Source: Hydractinia symbiolongicarpus (lineage: Eukaryota > Cnidaria > Hydrozoa > Anthoathecata > Hydractiniidae). From it: a stretch of 64,000 nucleotides of DNA. Positions 36,499 through 62,705 of the stretch are shown here, piece after piece. Location: positions 13,516,001 through 13,580,000 of the forward strand of contig NC_079887.1 of NCBI RefSeq assembly GCF_029227915.1, written 5' to 3'. The translations under genes and the position numbers were made by a program. The notes beneath the pieces are model-generated. The model ran no database searches, had not been told where the DNA came from, and worked only from the letters and a program-made list of their open reading frames with translations. Each line of letters opens with the position of its first letter. Within the stretch, counting starts at the first letter, position 1.

Positions 36499-37790
36499 CG
36501 AAGAATTTTGAAAAATATTTTGTTGCAGCGTTGTATTTATAGATTTTATATGCCATGAATTATATTCAGTATATTTCGTTTAATTGCCACCTAGATTTTC
36601 ATGAGCTTAAATCCCAGTCAATGCTGCAACTGATAAAGAATGTTAACTTCATCCTTTCATTAGTTTAACCCTTAACTCTTCCGATAATAGGTTGTACCTG
36701 TGGTGAGTTTGGACTGCCCTTAAGCTTACATATCGTTGTAAACAACTTCGATCCCAGGACCGATCGTCTCGTGCATGACCTGACCTGTTAATAAGCGCAG
36801 CGCTGGTTGGAAACAAAATGTCCTGTGGATGAGGGTTACTAACTTTACGTGTAATATATTTCGCGTCTCACTTAAAACAGACTTATTGGATTTTTTGGAA
36901 TCTCCTAAGGGACTGGAAATTTGTTCAGGATAAGAACGTGCGAAATAAAGTGACCGAGACTAAAGCACTTGCTCAGTCCACTGTAAAGTCACTGTAAACA
37001 TTTTTCGATTCCGCACACTTTTAATTTTGCGCATATGTGCTAATTTTCGGCCAGCTCATTTGCGCTAAAATTAGAGGGGCTCCAAACTGTTTGCTAAACT
37101 CTGCATTTAGTATTCAGAACTGCAATGTACTGTCCTGGGATACCCGAAAATATTATGTTAAGATCGCAACGCATTAAATACAGACCATGAAGCTGTAAAA
37201 GTTTCATATAACTTGCGGCACAGTCGCTATGGAAGTTTATAAACAGTTCATTTCGAGTTTGGTAGAGAAAAGAACAACATTTCACATCATTCAAACACTA
37301 CCCTTTGTTACTTTAAGAATTTGGTTTATAAGATTATCAGGCTGGGATTTGTAAGTAAAAATAATCTTTCTTTAAAAAAGAATAACGACCCAGTCTGGTA
37401 TCCTTTCATATTTCCGCCCTGAAGCGAACTTTGACCCTTTGTAATAGAAATGACACCTTAATCTATTTTCCTGTTTTTTATTTATTTTAATTATTTTTCG
37501 TGTAAACTACAGAAAAGGTATTAAAATTCAAACAAGTGCAACAAATCGCAATTTTTCCAACTTTGATGATGCATAAAATTCGCAAATTAGGTTGACTATC
37601 CGAATTTACAAAATTTCGCACCTGAGAAAACTTTATCGAAACAATTTATGCGTAGCCCAATTTGTTCAATGGTAAATTTCAAAACAAACAGTGGCACTCA
37701 TGTAAATCGACCTCCCATAATTCGCAAATCATGTAGATCGACTAAATTCTTCGGTCCCTTCAGAATTTACTATGAAACCTTTACATCAAA
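36499..37790. other. Intergenic, no gene recognised
   Basis: Probable CHCHD2 3' untranslated region followed by AT-rich spacer up to the pogo element. No motif recognised. Confidence 0.35.
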
Positions 37791-38861
37791 ACTCCTTTAA
37801 ATTCAACCTCTCATAATTCGACAAATCATGTAAATCGACCGGATTCTTCGGTCCCCTGGTCGTGTTTTTCATCATGTAATGCGACTTTGGAAATTCTAAA
37901 ATCGAATGTTTGTTTACGTTTCAAATTTTTGTTTCGAGTACTGACGCAGCTGATGATACAAACGAGACAAAATGACAACTAAAAGAAAGCACAATGAAGT
38001 TACTTTAAAAGTTAAATATGATGCGTTAAAAGAGCTAGAGTGTAGCCCGCGTAAATATGTGGCTGAACATTTTAATGTTCCCGGCAATAGCATTTCTACC
38101 TGAAAGAAAAACAAACAAAAGATCTTTGATTCGTTTTGAAAATTCGTCATTCGTCATTTGACACGCTGACGTGTGTCAAATCAGGAACTTACGATAAGTT
38201 GAATAAAGCCTTGTTGAAGTGATTTAAATCAATGCCTGGTCACAACATTCCAATCAATGGTCCTATACTAATAAAATAGGCGCAAGAATTTGCGAAAGCA
38301 CTCAATCACAAGGATTTTACAGCATCAAATGGATGTTTGAAAGTTTGGAGAGAGAGGTAATGACACTTCTTTATTAGAAGTTATGATTTAAAACGTTCGG
38401 ACGTCAACTTCCAAAGTGTCTGAAAGTTTTAAATCACGATTTCTAATGCATTTGCAATAATTTCCACGGTTGGTTTCAGATTTGCCTTCATCATATGTAC
38501 GGTAAAATTTCATCTCATTAAGACACGGTATTACCTTCAAGGAGGTTTCTGGTGAATCATCAAAAGTAACCAAAGAGATGACTGCCCCATGGGAAAAAAC
38601 TACCTTACTAACTATTCTAACCAGATACAAACTGAATGCCGATGAGTTTGGTCTTTATTACGAAGCTTTACCAAAGTCTTTGCACTTCCGTGGTGAACGC
38701 TGTTCAGGTGGAAAACATGGCAAAGTGCGACTCACGGGGATGGCTGCTTCTAATGCTGTTGGTGAAAAAATCCCAATGTTTGTAATTGGAAAAAACCGAG
38801 ATGATTTAAAAATGTTCGTAACCTCCCCTGTTAGTATAGATCCAAAAAAAAAATTGTGCTG

Positions 38862-39183
38862 GGGCTACTTAAGGCCAGTCCTTTTTTATTCAAGGGTCAT
38901 TTTCAATATCTCAAGTTAGAAAGAATCTGGCATAATTTATTGGCCACCATATCATTATATGAATAGTAAAACGCAGAATTCATTTTTTCCGAAAAATCTA
39001 GAAAAAACTGCGGGTAAAGCGCCTTTATGGCATATGACGTTATCAAAATTTTTCACAAAAGTTGAATTCTGCGTTTTACTATTCATATAATGATATGGTG
39101 GCCAATAAATTATGCCACAATCTTGATAACTTGATTTATTGAAAATGACCCTGAAATAAAAAAGGACTGGCCTTAAGTAGCCC
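38862..39183. mobile_element. 322-bp MITE with about 125-bp terminal inverted repeats
   Basis: Starts GGGCTACTTAAGGCCAGTCC and ends in its exact complement. The two arms match for about 125 bp with few differences, leaving a short centre. It is inserted in the DDE domain of the pogo transposase; the protein reads continuously across the two edges (GKNRDDLKMF... then EWMDGTLFEKW). I could not define the target-site duplication with confidence. Confidence 0.85.
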
Positions 39184-39301
39184 GAGTGGATGGATGGAAC
39201 ACTTTTTGAAAAATGGTTACGCGAGCTCGGCCGTTATTTTACTACGCAAGAAAGAAAAATTGGGAGCAATTTTACAATACCACCTGCAATTTCTATCCGC
39301 G

Positions 39302-39630
39302 ATTGCTACGATGCTATGATTGCTATGATTGCTATGATTGCTATGATTGCTACGATTGCTACGATGCTTCGATTGCTTCGATTGCTTCGATTGCTTCGAT
39401 TGCTCAATGCTACGATTGGTTCGATTGCTTCGATTGCTACGATGCTATGATTGCTACGATTGCTACGATGCTACGATGCTATGATTGCTACGATGCTACG
39501 ATTGCTTCGATTGCTACGATGCTATGATTGCTACGATGCTACGATGCTACGATTGCTACGATTGCTTCGATTGCTACGATGCTACGATGCTTCGATTGCT
39601 TCGATTGCTACGATTGCTACGATCCAGTCC
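39302..39630. repeat. 9-bp minisatellite inside transposase frame
   Basis: About 36 units alternating among GATTGCTAC, GATGCTAC, GATTGCTTC and GATTGCTATG-like forms. As most units are 9 or 8-9 bp, all three forward frames stay open over long stretches and read as CYDCYD, IATIAT or LRLLRL. It replaces the centre of the transposase and is not a genuine protein domain. Confidence 0.9.
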
Positions 39631-40433
39631 AGCCAGTTCAACTTGAAGATTTCGGCAATGACGAGGATGAACTTCCTGAGAACCCAATATCACCACCATC
39701 GCGAAATAAAATTGATGAAGCAATCGAAGTGTTCTGAATAGATTAGCATTTTACAACTGATTGGCAGTTAGATCTCTTGCTTGTATCAGAGCAAATCAAG
39801 CAAAGAAGATTAGCCGGTTTGACACAATCTTCCATTACTGACTTTTTTCAAAACAAATAATTGTATGAAAAGTTCATTATTGTTGAAAAGATATAAGTAC
39901 TGATTCTTACAAAACTAAAACAAAAGCTTGTACCCTTTTTTATAATGCACAATATTTTACGCTGCGCAAAGCATCCATATTTTATTTTTCTCAAAATTTA
40001 GCTGAAAAAAAGGTTGAAATCCTATAATTCGACAACTTATGTAATTCGACTCTTCAGGGGGTCTCGCGATTTGGTCGAATTACATGTAGTTGATAGACAA
40101 AAAGACTTTTCGAAAAGAAAAAAGAAATTTTCGCGCGAGTATACAATCTGCGTGTTTAGAATGTTTTCCGCGTGATTGCAAAATAACAAGCAAAACCATG
40201 GAAAATGTGAACGCACTTACCAACGTATAACTAAAAATTCTGAACCATTGTTAGCTCTGGTAAATTAAGCCATCACTACCGGCGTTTTTTTTATCAGAAT
40301 GTTTCCGAAGTGATTCACCAAGCCAGAACAGACAGCGAAGAAAAATAGTAGATGAGCTTTAACTATACAAGATAATATAATTGTTATAATACTTCTATAT
40401 GGTAGATTGACACTTATTAACTGATAAAAAGGG

Positions 40434-53756
<13,323 letters not shown>

Positions 53757-56700
53757 TCGATATATTATATAGTTGCATATTTATATATTAATTTAGGTAT
53801 TTTTTTCAACTTATATTTAAAACACACGCAGATAACGCAAGATAACGCAAACGTTATAAATTTTACTTTTTGAAGAGATTTGAAAGTTAAGTGTATAGAC
53901 AATTCTCAATCAGGCGGAAATAAATGGGTGAGAAATATATCTGCGCATGCGCGATACTTTTCTGTGTGTGTTCCGTAAGAGTTAAATTATTTTTTGACAA
54001 AATTTTTTTTTACAAATTTGTTCTAACTTAAAATAAATTGAAAAAGCATCTAGTTTACCTGTCTAAATATAAATTATCAAGATTTTTTCATATAATAAAT
54101 ATAATTTTATGGTAATAATTAATGTATACTATACAACAACGAGTAAATCTTAAGATGTTATTATTTATTATCGATTGAAAACTGTGAAAGGTTTGCCATG
54201 GAAATTTTAAACCTGGAAATACTTTTAAAGAAGACGTTTTTGTATTAAAGTTTTGGAAAACTTAGAAATAGTTGGAAAAAAAGCGAGGAGGAGGTAAGAA
54301 AGTTTCATGTGGTGTGGAGAGTAGTTAAATCGCAAAAATTTTATTCGGAAGCTTTCCTTCTTATACAAGTCACCAGCCAGCTTTATTATATGTTACTGCC
54401 AGGCTTTTGACAGCTTTTATAGTTGTATCTGGGTAGTTTTTTAAAGCAAGGAATGCAAGAAGTTGTGATGACTACTTTAAACAAAAAGTCATGCTGTTTT
54501 GTCTCAAACCTTTAACATTGTATTGTTTTTCTAATTTTCAACCTATCTGTCTTATTATATCTTTTGTGTCTGTTTTTTTTAAAAAATTTGTGTTTCAAAG
54601 AGCAAAAAGGAAAGAAAAGAAAAATAAAATTCATAAGAAACTAAAAATTTTCTCAAAGAAAATCTTTTTCCAGGCTACAAACTTGTATCAACACTAATTT
54701 TACGGAAGTGTTACGCAATCACAGGACGTGATTGCGTAATATTTAGGTTACTTTCAATTCTGATTAGCTGATTTTATATATTGCATAATTTTATTTTTTA
54801 ACAGGTTAAACGCTGAATATTTACGAAAATATCTTCTTTGGAAGATTGTTTATTTCCCAATCTCTAGTTCTTGCTACATTGCGTTTTTTTAATTGGACTA
54901 TTAACTGTATACCTTGAGGGAAAGTTTTTTCGTGTGTTTTAGAAATTTTCTGCAAATCGAGCAATCGCGAAAAATCGAAATCTCTTTATTTCGCAAAAAG
55001 GTATTATTTTTCCTTTTCATACTCCTTCTTTACCTCAATATTAATTTTTTTAAAAAAACTTTCAATTTTTTGACTGCGCAAGCTTCGCAATTTCGTAAAA
55101 CTCTTGTGTTAAAGCAAAGAAGATTCATTCTAGAACCTACTCTTTTATCTCGTACCACCTTAAATCCAATTTCCATTTATTTTTAATTTTTGTAAAACTA
55201 AGTGCTTTCAGATTTTTTTTCTTCGATAACGATGATAAAAATCTTCTCTTTCTTCAGTTCTGATGAGACTGCTGTAGAAATGAGTTTAAAGATGATTGCG
55301 AAACAAATTCTCTCCTTCTGCTCTCCATCGGTACACGAACGGTCAAAGTTACATTAGATTGAAAATATAATTTCACGATTTCGAATATACGTGTAAGTCA
55401 CTAAACCTTCATCCTGTGTCGCAACTCCTTAAAAAACTTTTCTGGCAGTTTCCGAATGTTTAAGAGATTATTTATAAGTTTCTTTATATATTTAATTTAT
55501 GCGTCGTATTTATCGGATAGATGGTTTTTACTTATTGTTTTAAATCTAGGTTTTATACGTAGCTATAGTTAAAGTAGAGCATGTTCTTAAAAATCTTTTT
55601 GTTTCTTCTTCGTGCCATTTCCCTTGTTACGCAACGCAATTTAATAGTGTATCTGCATTTCTCAGCAGAGATATCAACGTTCTGTGTAACGATATACATA
55701 ACTCAGACCTTCGTGGTACCACTGCAATCTGGTTCCCAGGACTCTTTTTCACGTTTTGATATTGGTATGTCTTTCAGTGGACTGTGTTTACAATGATGTT
55801 TTACTGGGAACGTCTTATTCGGTTCCACTGCTATTTTGTCTTGAAAATCAAAGAGCCCGGTTTTCCGTGTGGTAAACGGATCTAAATTTAAATGTGGGCT
55901 AAAGAAACGAGCTAACTATTATTTACTAGGTGTCTAACAACAACGCAACCAAAACTGTGCGTATATGTGCGCCAGAAAGTAGGTTAATGCTCGCGTTAAA
56001 CGATGATAAAGTTTAAAATGACGTATTGGTGTTGGTAAACCATTGTTTACTTACTTGCGGAACGTGTAAATAAATAACTTATTTTTTTGTCGTCATAATT
56101 TTTAACGGGTTTAACGGGATTTTTGTTCATTTTCCAAATATTTAAATTGACGGAGATGTTAGATTATCTAGATTGGAGAAAAAAAAATAATTGGCGAATG
56201 ATTAAAGTAATCCATAACAATTAATATAATCATATACAGATAATCGTTTTACCTCATTGTTAACATAAATATTCTCTTACACGACGAATTGGTTTTCTTA
56301 GCGCTTTAATATCCCAAAATTTCAATCGCTCCTTCGAAATGCATTGTTTGTTGTTATTAACTCATTCTTATTTTATTTCTAGTATGGCACCATAAACGAC
56401 GTATTTATTTACCCGATGCAAACCGGGAATGAAGCCGCCATATAAATGTGACTCTCTTTCCAACGAGGCGAGGAATTGGGGAAAATAATGGTGCTTGAAC
56501 ATGTCTCCAATTTTCGACAACGTCATAAACTCAGTTTGGAAATGTGAAATAGGAATAAAGATATATATCACTCACATAGTATTACCGAAAAGTATTAGAT
56601 AAAGAATATATCCTATTTCTCCGCAAAAGGGCGCTACACCCGTAGTAATGAGGACGCTACGCCTTTAGAGTTATTAAAATATATTTTTAGGTGTTCAAAT

Positions 56701-58888
56701 TTTCTTTTCAAAGATTCGGAAATCCCGTGGCTTTTCCTTGAAGTTATAAAGTACATATATAAAGTACATATATACAAGGTGTGATATGGAAAAGCTAACT
56801 AAACCCAATTTTTCTGTGCGCACACTGTGGCCTTCACCTGAAAAAATTTATGCTTTTATAATGTGAGTGGCTTTTTGCGTGGTGTCGTATATTCCAAAAC
56901 ATGCGGTAATTTTCTAATTTTATCGAATAAATGGATTTGTGCTTTCAGTATGTTGTATTGTTTATGTCGTATTTATACCGTTATAATTGTTTTTTTCTTG
57001 CATTATTTAATTTGTAGACGACTTGATATATCCATGTAACATTTTTAAAAAAAACTCATCGTGTCATCCATTAAAATGTCGCCTAACGTCACATCACAAC
57101 GTGTTCTCTGTGCATGGTTGGCAACTAAACTGAAGAAATTGATGATGACACAATGAGAATCATTTTAAATATTTGTGTGCGTGTATTTTTTTGAAAAAGG
57201 AAAATTTAAGTCTTCTGTGAAAGTAATTTTTACAAATAATCTCGATAGGTTTTTAGAATAAATCTTGGATATCTCGAATGCTCAACGTTTTCTTGTTAAA
57301 AGGTTTACAATTGATTTAGAAAAAAATTGATACATTAACGGTTCGGACAATTTTTGTAGCTACTTATGTAAAACAATTTTTTCTAAGATTAAAGTTTCGA
57401 TTATCTGGGTAAAATCTATGTAAAGCTAGTAAAATTACAGTAGCACAGCGCTTTTTTCACTGGAATATTTAGAATGGAAAGTTTGAATGTTTTCTTAGTT
57501 ATTGTCAAAATTCTTCAGGAAGCTGGGAACAAGATTACAAAATCTATTTGCCAGATTCGCATCGCGGTAAATGAGACGAATTTACAACGAACCATTTTCT
57601 TAAGTAAAATTATAATCTTTCTGCAATTTTCCTTAACGAGAAATTTCTTAGCTTTAATATTTACAATGTATTTTTTTACGAAGATACGTTGTTTTTTTTA
57701 TAAGAAACCAGGTTATGAGAAATGTACTTGTAGAATCTCAAAAAATGTAGAAACTTTTACTACATTGTTATGACTAGTTTTTGGATAAGAAACTTTTTGT
57801 CCATATTTGACTACTTAATTGAGAAAATTGTTTTGAAAGAAATACTTGTAATAAACGGTATTGTATTGCAAATTTGTTTCGCATTTAAAAATCGAATGCT
57901 TTCATTTTTCAAGTTAAAACAAAAGGAATGGTATAAAAAAACTACAAAATATTTTTAAAAATGAAGCAAGCGACTATGTTCAAATTAGAAACTTTTAGAA
58001 CTAAAAAAAACATTTAAATTCTAGACCAAAAATTAAGAAACGTTTAGAACTAGACCTTTTACCAAGTTTCTTATAAACAAAAATCGTGTAAAGTTTATTG
58101 TTTACATTATACCAGCTTTTGTATCTAACCTACAACAGCTCAATGCATATCACTCCGTAGTAAAATATATACCATTACATGCTTAATTGTATTGCGGTTT
58201 CCTTTGTTCATTCTTACCCGCCGCTTATTGCCCAAAAGAGGGTGTATACCATAAAAGACTCTATTTGAGGCTTCAACTTTACTCAATTTAATCTGTTATT
58301 AAAATGGGAGATATCTTTTACTGCATTGGGAAAGAAGGAGTAGCCTTATTCGATGTTTAGCGATAGAAGCAAATTAATTCCGATCTAAATCCGACAAGAT
58401 GGAGAATGATGCTGAGTGGCAATGACCTAATTTAAATGAATCTTCTTGCAAAATATTTTGGGTTTTTTTTCTTATAATAAAAGTAACCGATATCTTAAAT
58501 TTAAACAATTTTTCGTTAGAAATAGACAAGCTTTTATTTTCTGATATACCACAAACCACGTGGGTAACAGTCAGTAACTAACCCCCCGTCAAATATTGAA
58601 TGTTTAGCGAAGCGTCAATTTTTTTTAACAAACGTCATTATTGTTTTGTTTTGAAAGATTACTTATTGTTTTCAGAACAATAACAATTATTGTCAGCAAA
58701 ATGTCGGACCTCAGAATAACCGTCATCCGGATATATCTAAATTCTATATCGTCAACAGTCAAAATTGTTTATAAATACAATTCATTGTAAAATAATATAA
58801 TCAACTAAAAGTTTGCTTTAGCTAATAAATTTTCCACGTTTGGACAAGAACATTAATAGTCAGGAGAGGTATCAAGACACGTAAAATA
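53757..58888. other. S6K 3' flank and paxillin upstream region
   Basis: More than 5 kb with only low-complexity open frames. It should hold the S6K 3' untranslated region and the paxillin-family promoter. I see no recognised gene, tRNA or transposon. A direct CATATATAAAGTA duplication lies near 56753-56775. Confidence 0.35.
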
Positions 58889-61800
58889 ATGGAGGACCTG
58901 GGTAAGTTTATCAATAATCTGTGTTCGCTTATTTTGTAATACATTCTCCTTAGAAAGGGCGTGTATGGTTGCACTTACTGGCTTTTAGTTTGTGCTCAAT
59001 AGTGAAAAGAATTATGCCTCTTACTATAATAAAACTACAGACTCCTAAGAAAAGTTAAAGTTAGTTAAATAAGCTTCACTGCATAAGTAATGAACTATAT
59101 TCAATCGTTTCTATAAACATTTTTGTAAAAAAAAAGTTTTTCGGATTTTCTTGTTTAATTTTCTACTTCACTGAATTGAATATTACCTTTTAAAAATGGT
59201 AGCTAAAAATATAGAAAACAAAAATGAAAAAAAATGAAGAGCGGGACTGGTAAATTGTCAATCTCCATTGTTTTCTCCTCACTTTCATAACTACTGGAAA
59301 AATATAGCTGTACGAAATGGAAAGAAAAGGATCAAAAAAAGCTAGGGAAAACATCGAATTTCTAGGTAAGCTAGTAGCAAGCTATGAGCTGATAAAAAGT
59401 ATAAAACTGTGTTCATGGAGGATGCTAGTGTTTCTGTAGCTACGTACTTATTTATTTTATAAAAGAATATGATACCACCCTATTTATGTATGTAAACACA
59501 CTCAACCAATCCATATGCTTTAGCCGCATTTATTCTGCACTAGTTTTTTGGCACACTTCACACTACCACCAGATATTTGTGACGTCAGCCCCAGAAAAAA
59601 AAATAATGATAAATATAAGAAATGAAAAAGATATGAATGAAGTAAAGGAGACAGTACAATATATAATAAATAGATAGATAGATGTGCATATTTTACATGG
59701 CTAGCCTCACAAATATCCCGGGATTTACCCTGTCTATTATTTCCAGGAGGGGCCATGGCGTAGATGGAGAGTCCTAGAGTATTTAATGCTCATTTTGAGC
59801 TACGCAGACCCAATTAGAGCCTGCGCTCTACTAGACAACTCCCGGCAACATCCAACGGCCCACACAGTGTGCCATCTTCCCAATTTCCCTCACATGGCTT
59901 GGGTTAACCCGGAGCTATGGTAACATTCACTCGCCCATGTTAAATCGCCGTCAAGAGGAATCGAACCCCGGTCTCCCGCACAGAGTACGAGAGCTATAAC
60001 CACTAATCTACGGCGCCACAATCAAAAAATCAAAAAGGACTTAGCTGTCAAAGCAGGAGCTCTTCTTCAAGCTTTAGTCTTATTTCTTCAACTTAGTGCG
60101 CCAAGACCAGAGAGCCTTTTAGATACGTCCGACCTTAACGAGAGCTAAGTACGGATTATATATAGCATATATTATTAGTCAATAAGGCACGTGGAAACAT
60201 CGACTCAAGGAGGAGAACAATGGAAAAGAGAATAGTACACAAAAAATAGTTTTTTATAAATTTGTTCACCTGTTACCTCTATCGTGTAGAGCATAAAACT
60301 CTGAAAAATAAAAATGTATAGGATCATGTGCTTTTAACAAACGTATAAGGAGAAATGTATATATATATAAGAAATAAAAAAATTTGCCGACGTTTAAACA
60401 AAATTTCCAAAATACCCGTTGCCTTCGTATAGATCTTAAACGTTTGTCAAGAAAATGTATAGGATCGTGTATTTTTGACAAACTGCTGCAGAGATATTAG
60501 GGTTTAAAGGATTTTTAATGACATTAATCAACCTGTCCATAAAACTAACTCAGAGACCCTGATTTTAGAAATTTGGTCCCAGTGTGTGTTTCTAGTTACC
60601 TGTGTGGTAAAAAATGACTGACGTCACTATCTCGTTTCCAAGTTATTTGGCCATAAAGTTATATGTGCATTGCAATGGCTTCATTAATTTAATTTAAGCT
60701 ATTAACGTTAAATTAATGTTGTTGACGTTGTTGTGTTTAATTAGACAATTAGCAGTTGAGACATCTCAGCGACTTCTAAAAAAATGAACACATGCACTTT
60801 GCATGTCACAGACAGATCAAGAGAAGATTGATAAAGCTTGTGGAATAATCCACTTGAGCAGGAAAGCAATGAAAAGAGAACCATCACATAAATTTTGATG
60901 ACATTTGTAAGGAAAGACCTGTCAGTACAAAATTTATTTTTCCGGAAATTTGTTTACATGTTACTTTTAGAGAGGTGAAGCTCAAAACGCTGATGAAAAA
61001 AATGTATAGAATCATATACCTTTGACAAACAGTACAGAAAAATATTGTGACTTTTTTTTTTGATGATGTTATCAACTTGCTTATTCCAAATCATATTTGG
61101 GGAACCAGGTTTAGGAAACTTACCCAAATTGGTCCCAGGTGGTCCCTAGTTACCCATGCGGTAAAAAATGACTGATGTCACCATCTTGTTTCCAAGTTAT
61201 TTGACTTTAAAGTTTTAAGTGCATTGTAATGGCTTCTATAATTTTGACTGTTACAAACAGACTGACAGACACCTATGCAGTCTCGGAATTATTATATAGA
61301 TATACAAATATATAGCCATGCATATAGGGGTGTCGATATTAAGCTGAAAGCCCCAGGTAAAGTGAGGGAATTTTCTTCAAATTTTGGCGTTTTTACAAAA
61401 ATTCAAGTTTGCCCAAAGAACCCTGCATCCATCTTAAAAATTGCCATATTTTGTCATAAGAATATTTTGTTGCGTTTAAAAACAGATTGGTTGTAATTAT
61501 AGAAACTAAATATTGATTGATTAAAAAACAATTATCCATGGCACATTAAGTACATCAGTGACTCTTGGTGCAGTGACTTATTGCTGATTTCATATTTATG
61601 TATAATTCAGTTAGATGACTTTTTATCTGTGAGCCAATGATAGTAAATGCAAGTAGATAAGGCTAAGTTTCCATCTATTTTTCCGCTGACTAACAACTAA
61701 TAACATGGACAGAATTAATGAAGCAAAGGCAGCTTTTTTATCATTTTTCCAACATGGACAAAAGGGTAAAAATGGTCATTTCTTAGTAGTCAGAAGGCTG

Positions 61801-62705
61801 CAAAGTCTCTATTTTTGCTCGGGTAGAGAGCTTGTAAGTTTCGCTATTGACATTCTTTAGCATGCCTACACAACGAAATAAATAATTTACATCCCACCCA
61901 CTAAGTTCATTATTTGAAATTTTCCAGTCAGTATTATTAAGTTTTGTCCATGATTACAGTGGGTACAGTATAAGAAGTTAATAACATCAATTAAGAGTTT
62001 TCAATTTTAATATAAAAAACTTTATTAACCAATTTTTGATTTGAGTGTAGGAGTCACTTGTTGCATATTTAACAAGTGTATATTTTTAGTTTTATTTTAT
62101 AATAGTGTTCTACCCAGTCTTTGGTAAATAACTCTCTCCTGGCCTCTTTTAGATCACAAAAATTGTTCTATATATTTTGTAAATGGCATATGTAAATTGA
62201 AGCCCATAAAAACCATCATCTTTCTTTCATCTTTCTTTACTGAAACGGATTCTCCAGAAAAAATAATACATTTTTTGGAAATAAAAAATTTCAACTTTTA
62301 TACTTGGCATACTTAAGTTGTCATTCTTTTTTTAAGTCTTAAAAATGTATGGGCTAACTTTGTATTATTTTATATACTCCATATATTTTTTAGATGCTCT
62401 TCTTGCTGATCTCCAAAACCAGACGTCCAGTCGACCAGTCAAAAAACCTGCAGGAAGCAGCTCATCTGACGACTTCCCACCACCTCCTACCACAGGTACG
62501 CCACCTCCTCAGGTCCCTCCACCACCAAAATCCTATATACCTCCTAAAAATTCCAAAAAAGGCCCTCCTGCAGTCCTTCCTAAACCTTCTAAGCCTTCTG
62601 CACAGATTTCAAACGGTAGTGACAATTCACTCATGAATAACTTATCTGATCTCGATGGATTGTTAAATGACTTAAATAAAGTGTCTTCCAGTTTGTGCAC
62701 TGAAG
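58889..62705 (+). CDS. PXN: Paxillin-family adaptor, first two coding exons (continues past window)
   Basis: Exon 1 (58889-58901) encodes MEDL plus one base before GGTAAGT. Exon 2 (62394-62705) follows TTTTTTAG and continues in frame as DALLADLQNQTSSRP. Together they form the LD1 motif MEDLDALLADL, the signature of the paxillin/Hic-5/leupaxin N-terminus. A Pro-rich stretch (PPPPTTGTPPP, VPPPPKSYIPPK) suited to SH3 binding comes next. A second LD-like motif (LSDLDGLLNDLNKVSSSL) follows, then a donor at GGTAATT. LD motifs bind FAK, vinculin and parvin at focal adhesions. The four LIM domains expected at the C-terminus lie beyond the window. Invertebrates usually have one member, so the symbol denotes the family. 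A SINE and a tandem duplication sit in the intron. Confidence 0.88.
59317..59365 (+). CDS. Possible alternative first exon of the paxillin-family gene
   Basis: An ATG opens 16 codons (MERKGSKKARENIEFL) plus one base and stops exactly at GGTAAGC, a good donor. The phase equals that of the LD1 start exon at 58889, so splicing to 62394 would keep frame and give a basic N-terminus fused to DALLADL. Loss of MEDL would shorten LD1. The call rests on splice grammar only. Confidence 0.35.
59750..60018 (-). mobile_element. tRNA-derived SINE, full head
   Basis: On the minus strand the element begins GCGCCGTAGATTAGTGGTTA, has the same A and B boxes as the copy at 32454, and closes the tRNA-like part with TTGACGGCG. 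The first CGCCGT pairs with ACGGCG as an acceptor stem. The shared body follows. An extra part (GGGAGTTGTCTAGTAGAGCG onward) runs to about 59750. No poly-A tail was seen; the 3' limit is approximate. Confidence 0.85.
60440..61240. repeat. Diverged tandem duplication in paxillin intron 1
   Basis: About 240 bp at 60440-60695 recur at about 60995-61235 in the same orientation (AAAATGTATAGGATC, GACAAACTG, GGTAAAAAATGACTGA, TTTCCAAGTTATTTG). An additional partial copy of the first part is at 60300-60345. No coding content. Confidence 0.7.

Larger units (their letters stand above)
37800..40090 (+). mobile_element. Decayed pogo/Tigger DNA transposon
   Basis: Near 37972 the frame reads MTTKRKHNEVTLKVKYDALK and YVAEHFNVPGNSIST, a CENP-B-type helix-turn-helix, followed by many stops. 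At 38578-38860 the DDE domain begins well preserved (DEFGLYYEALP, ERCSGGKHGKVRLTGMAA, KIPMFVIGKN), with the first catalytic Asp in the DEFGL block. A MITE interrupts it, after which EWMDGTLFEKWLRELGRYF continues the domain. A minisatellite follows, then a tail (QLEDFGNDEDELPENP). The remaining catalytic acids are not visible. The ends show inverted motifs: CATGTAAATCGACC near 37826 and the complement of CATGTAATTCGACC near 40075. The element ends about 345 bp before the S6K start codon. Confidence 0.75.

Noticed and set aside
39190-39741. Long repetitive proteins (CYDCYD, IATIAT, LRLLRL)
   Set aside because: They are translations of a 9-bp minisatellite in all three forward frames.
59945-60018. 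Possible functional tRNA gene
   Set aside because: The fold is close, but position 33 is not T, the acceptor stem has a mismatch, and the same head precedes a SINE body at 32.4 kb.
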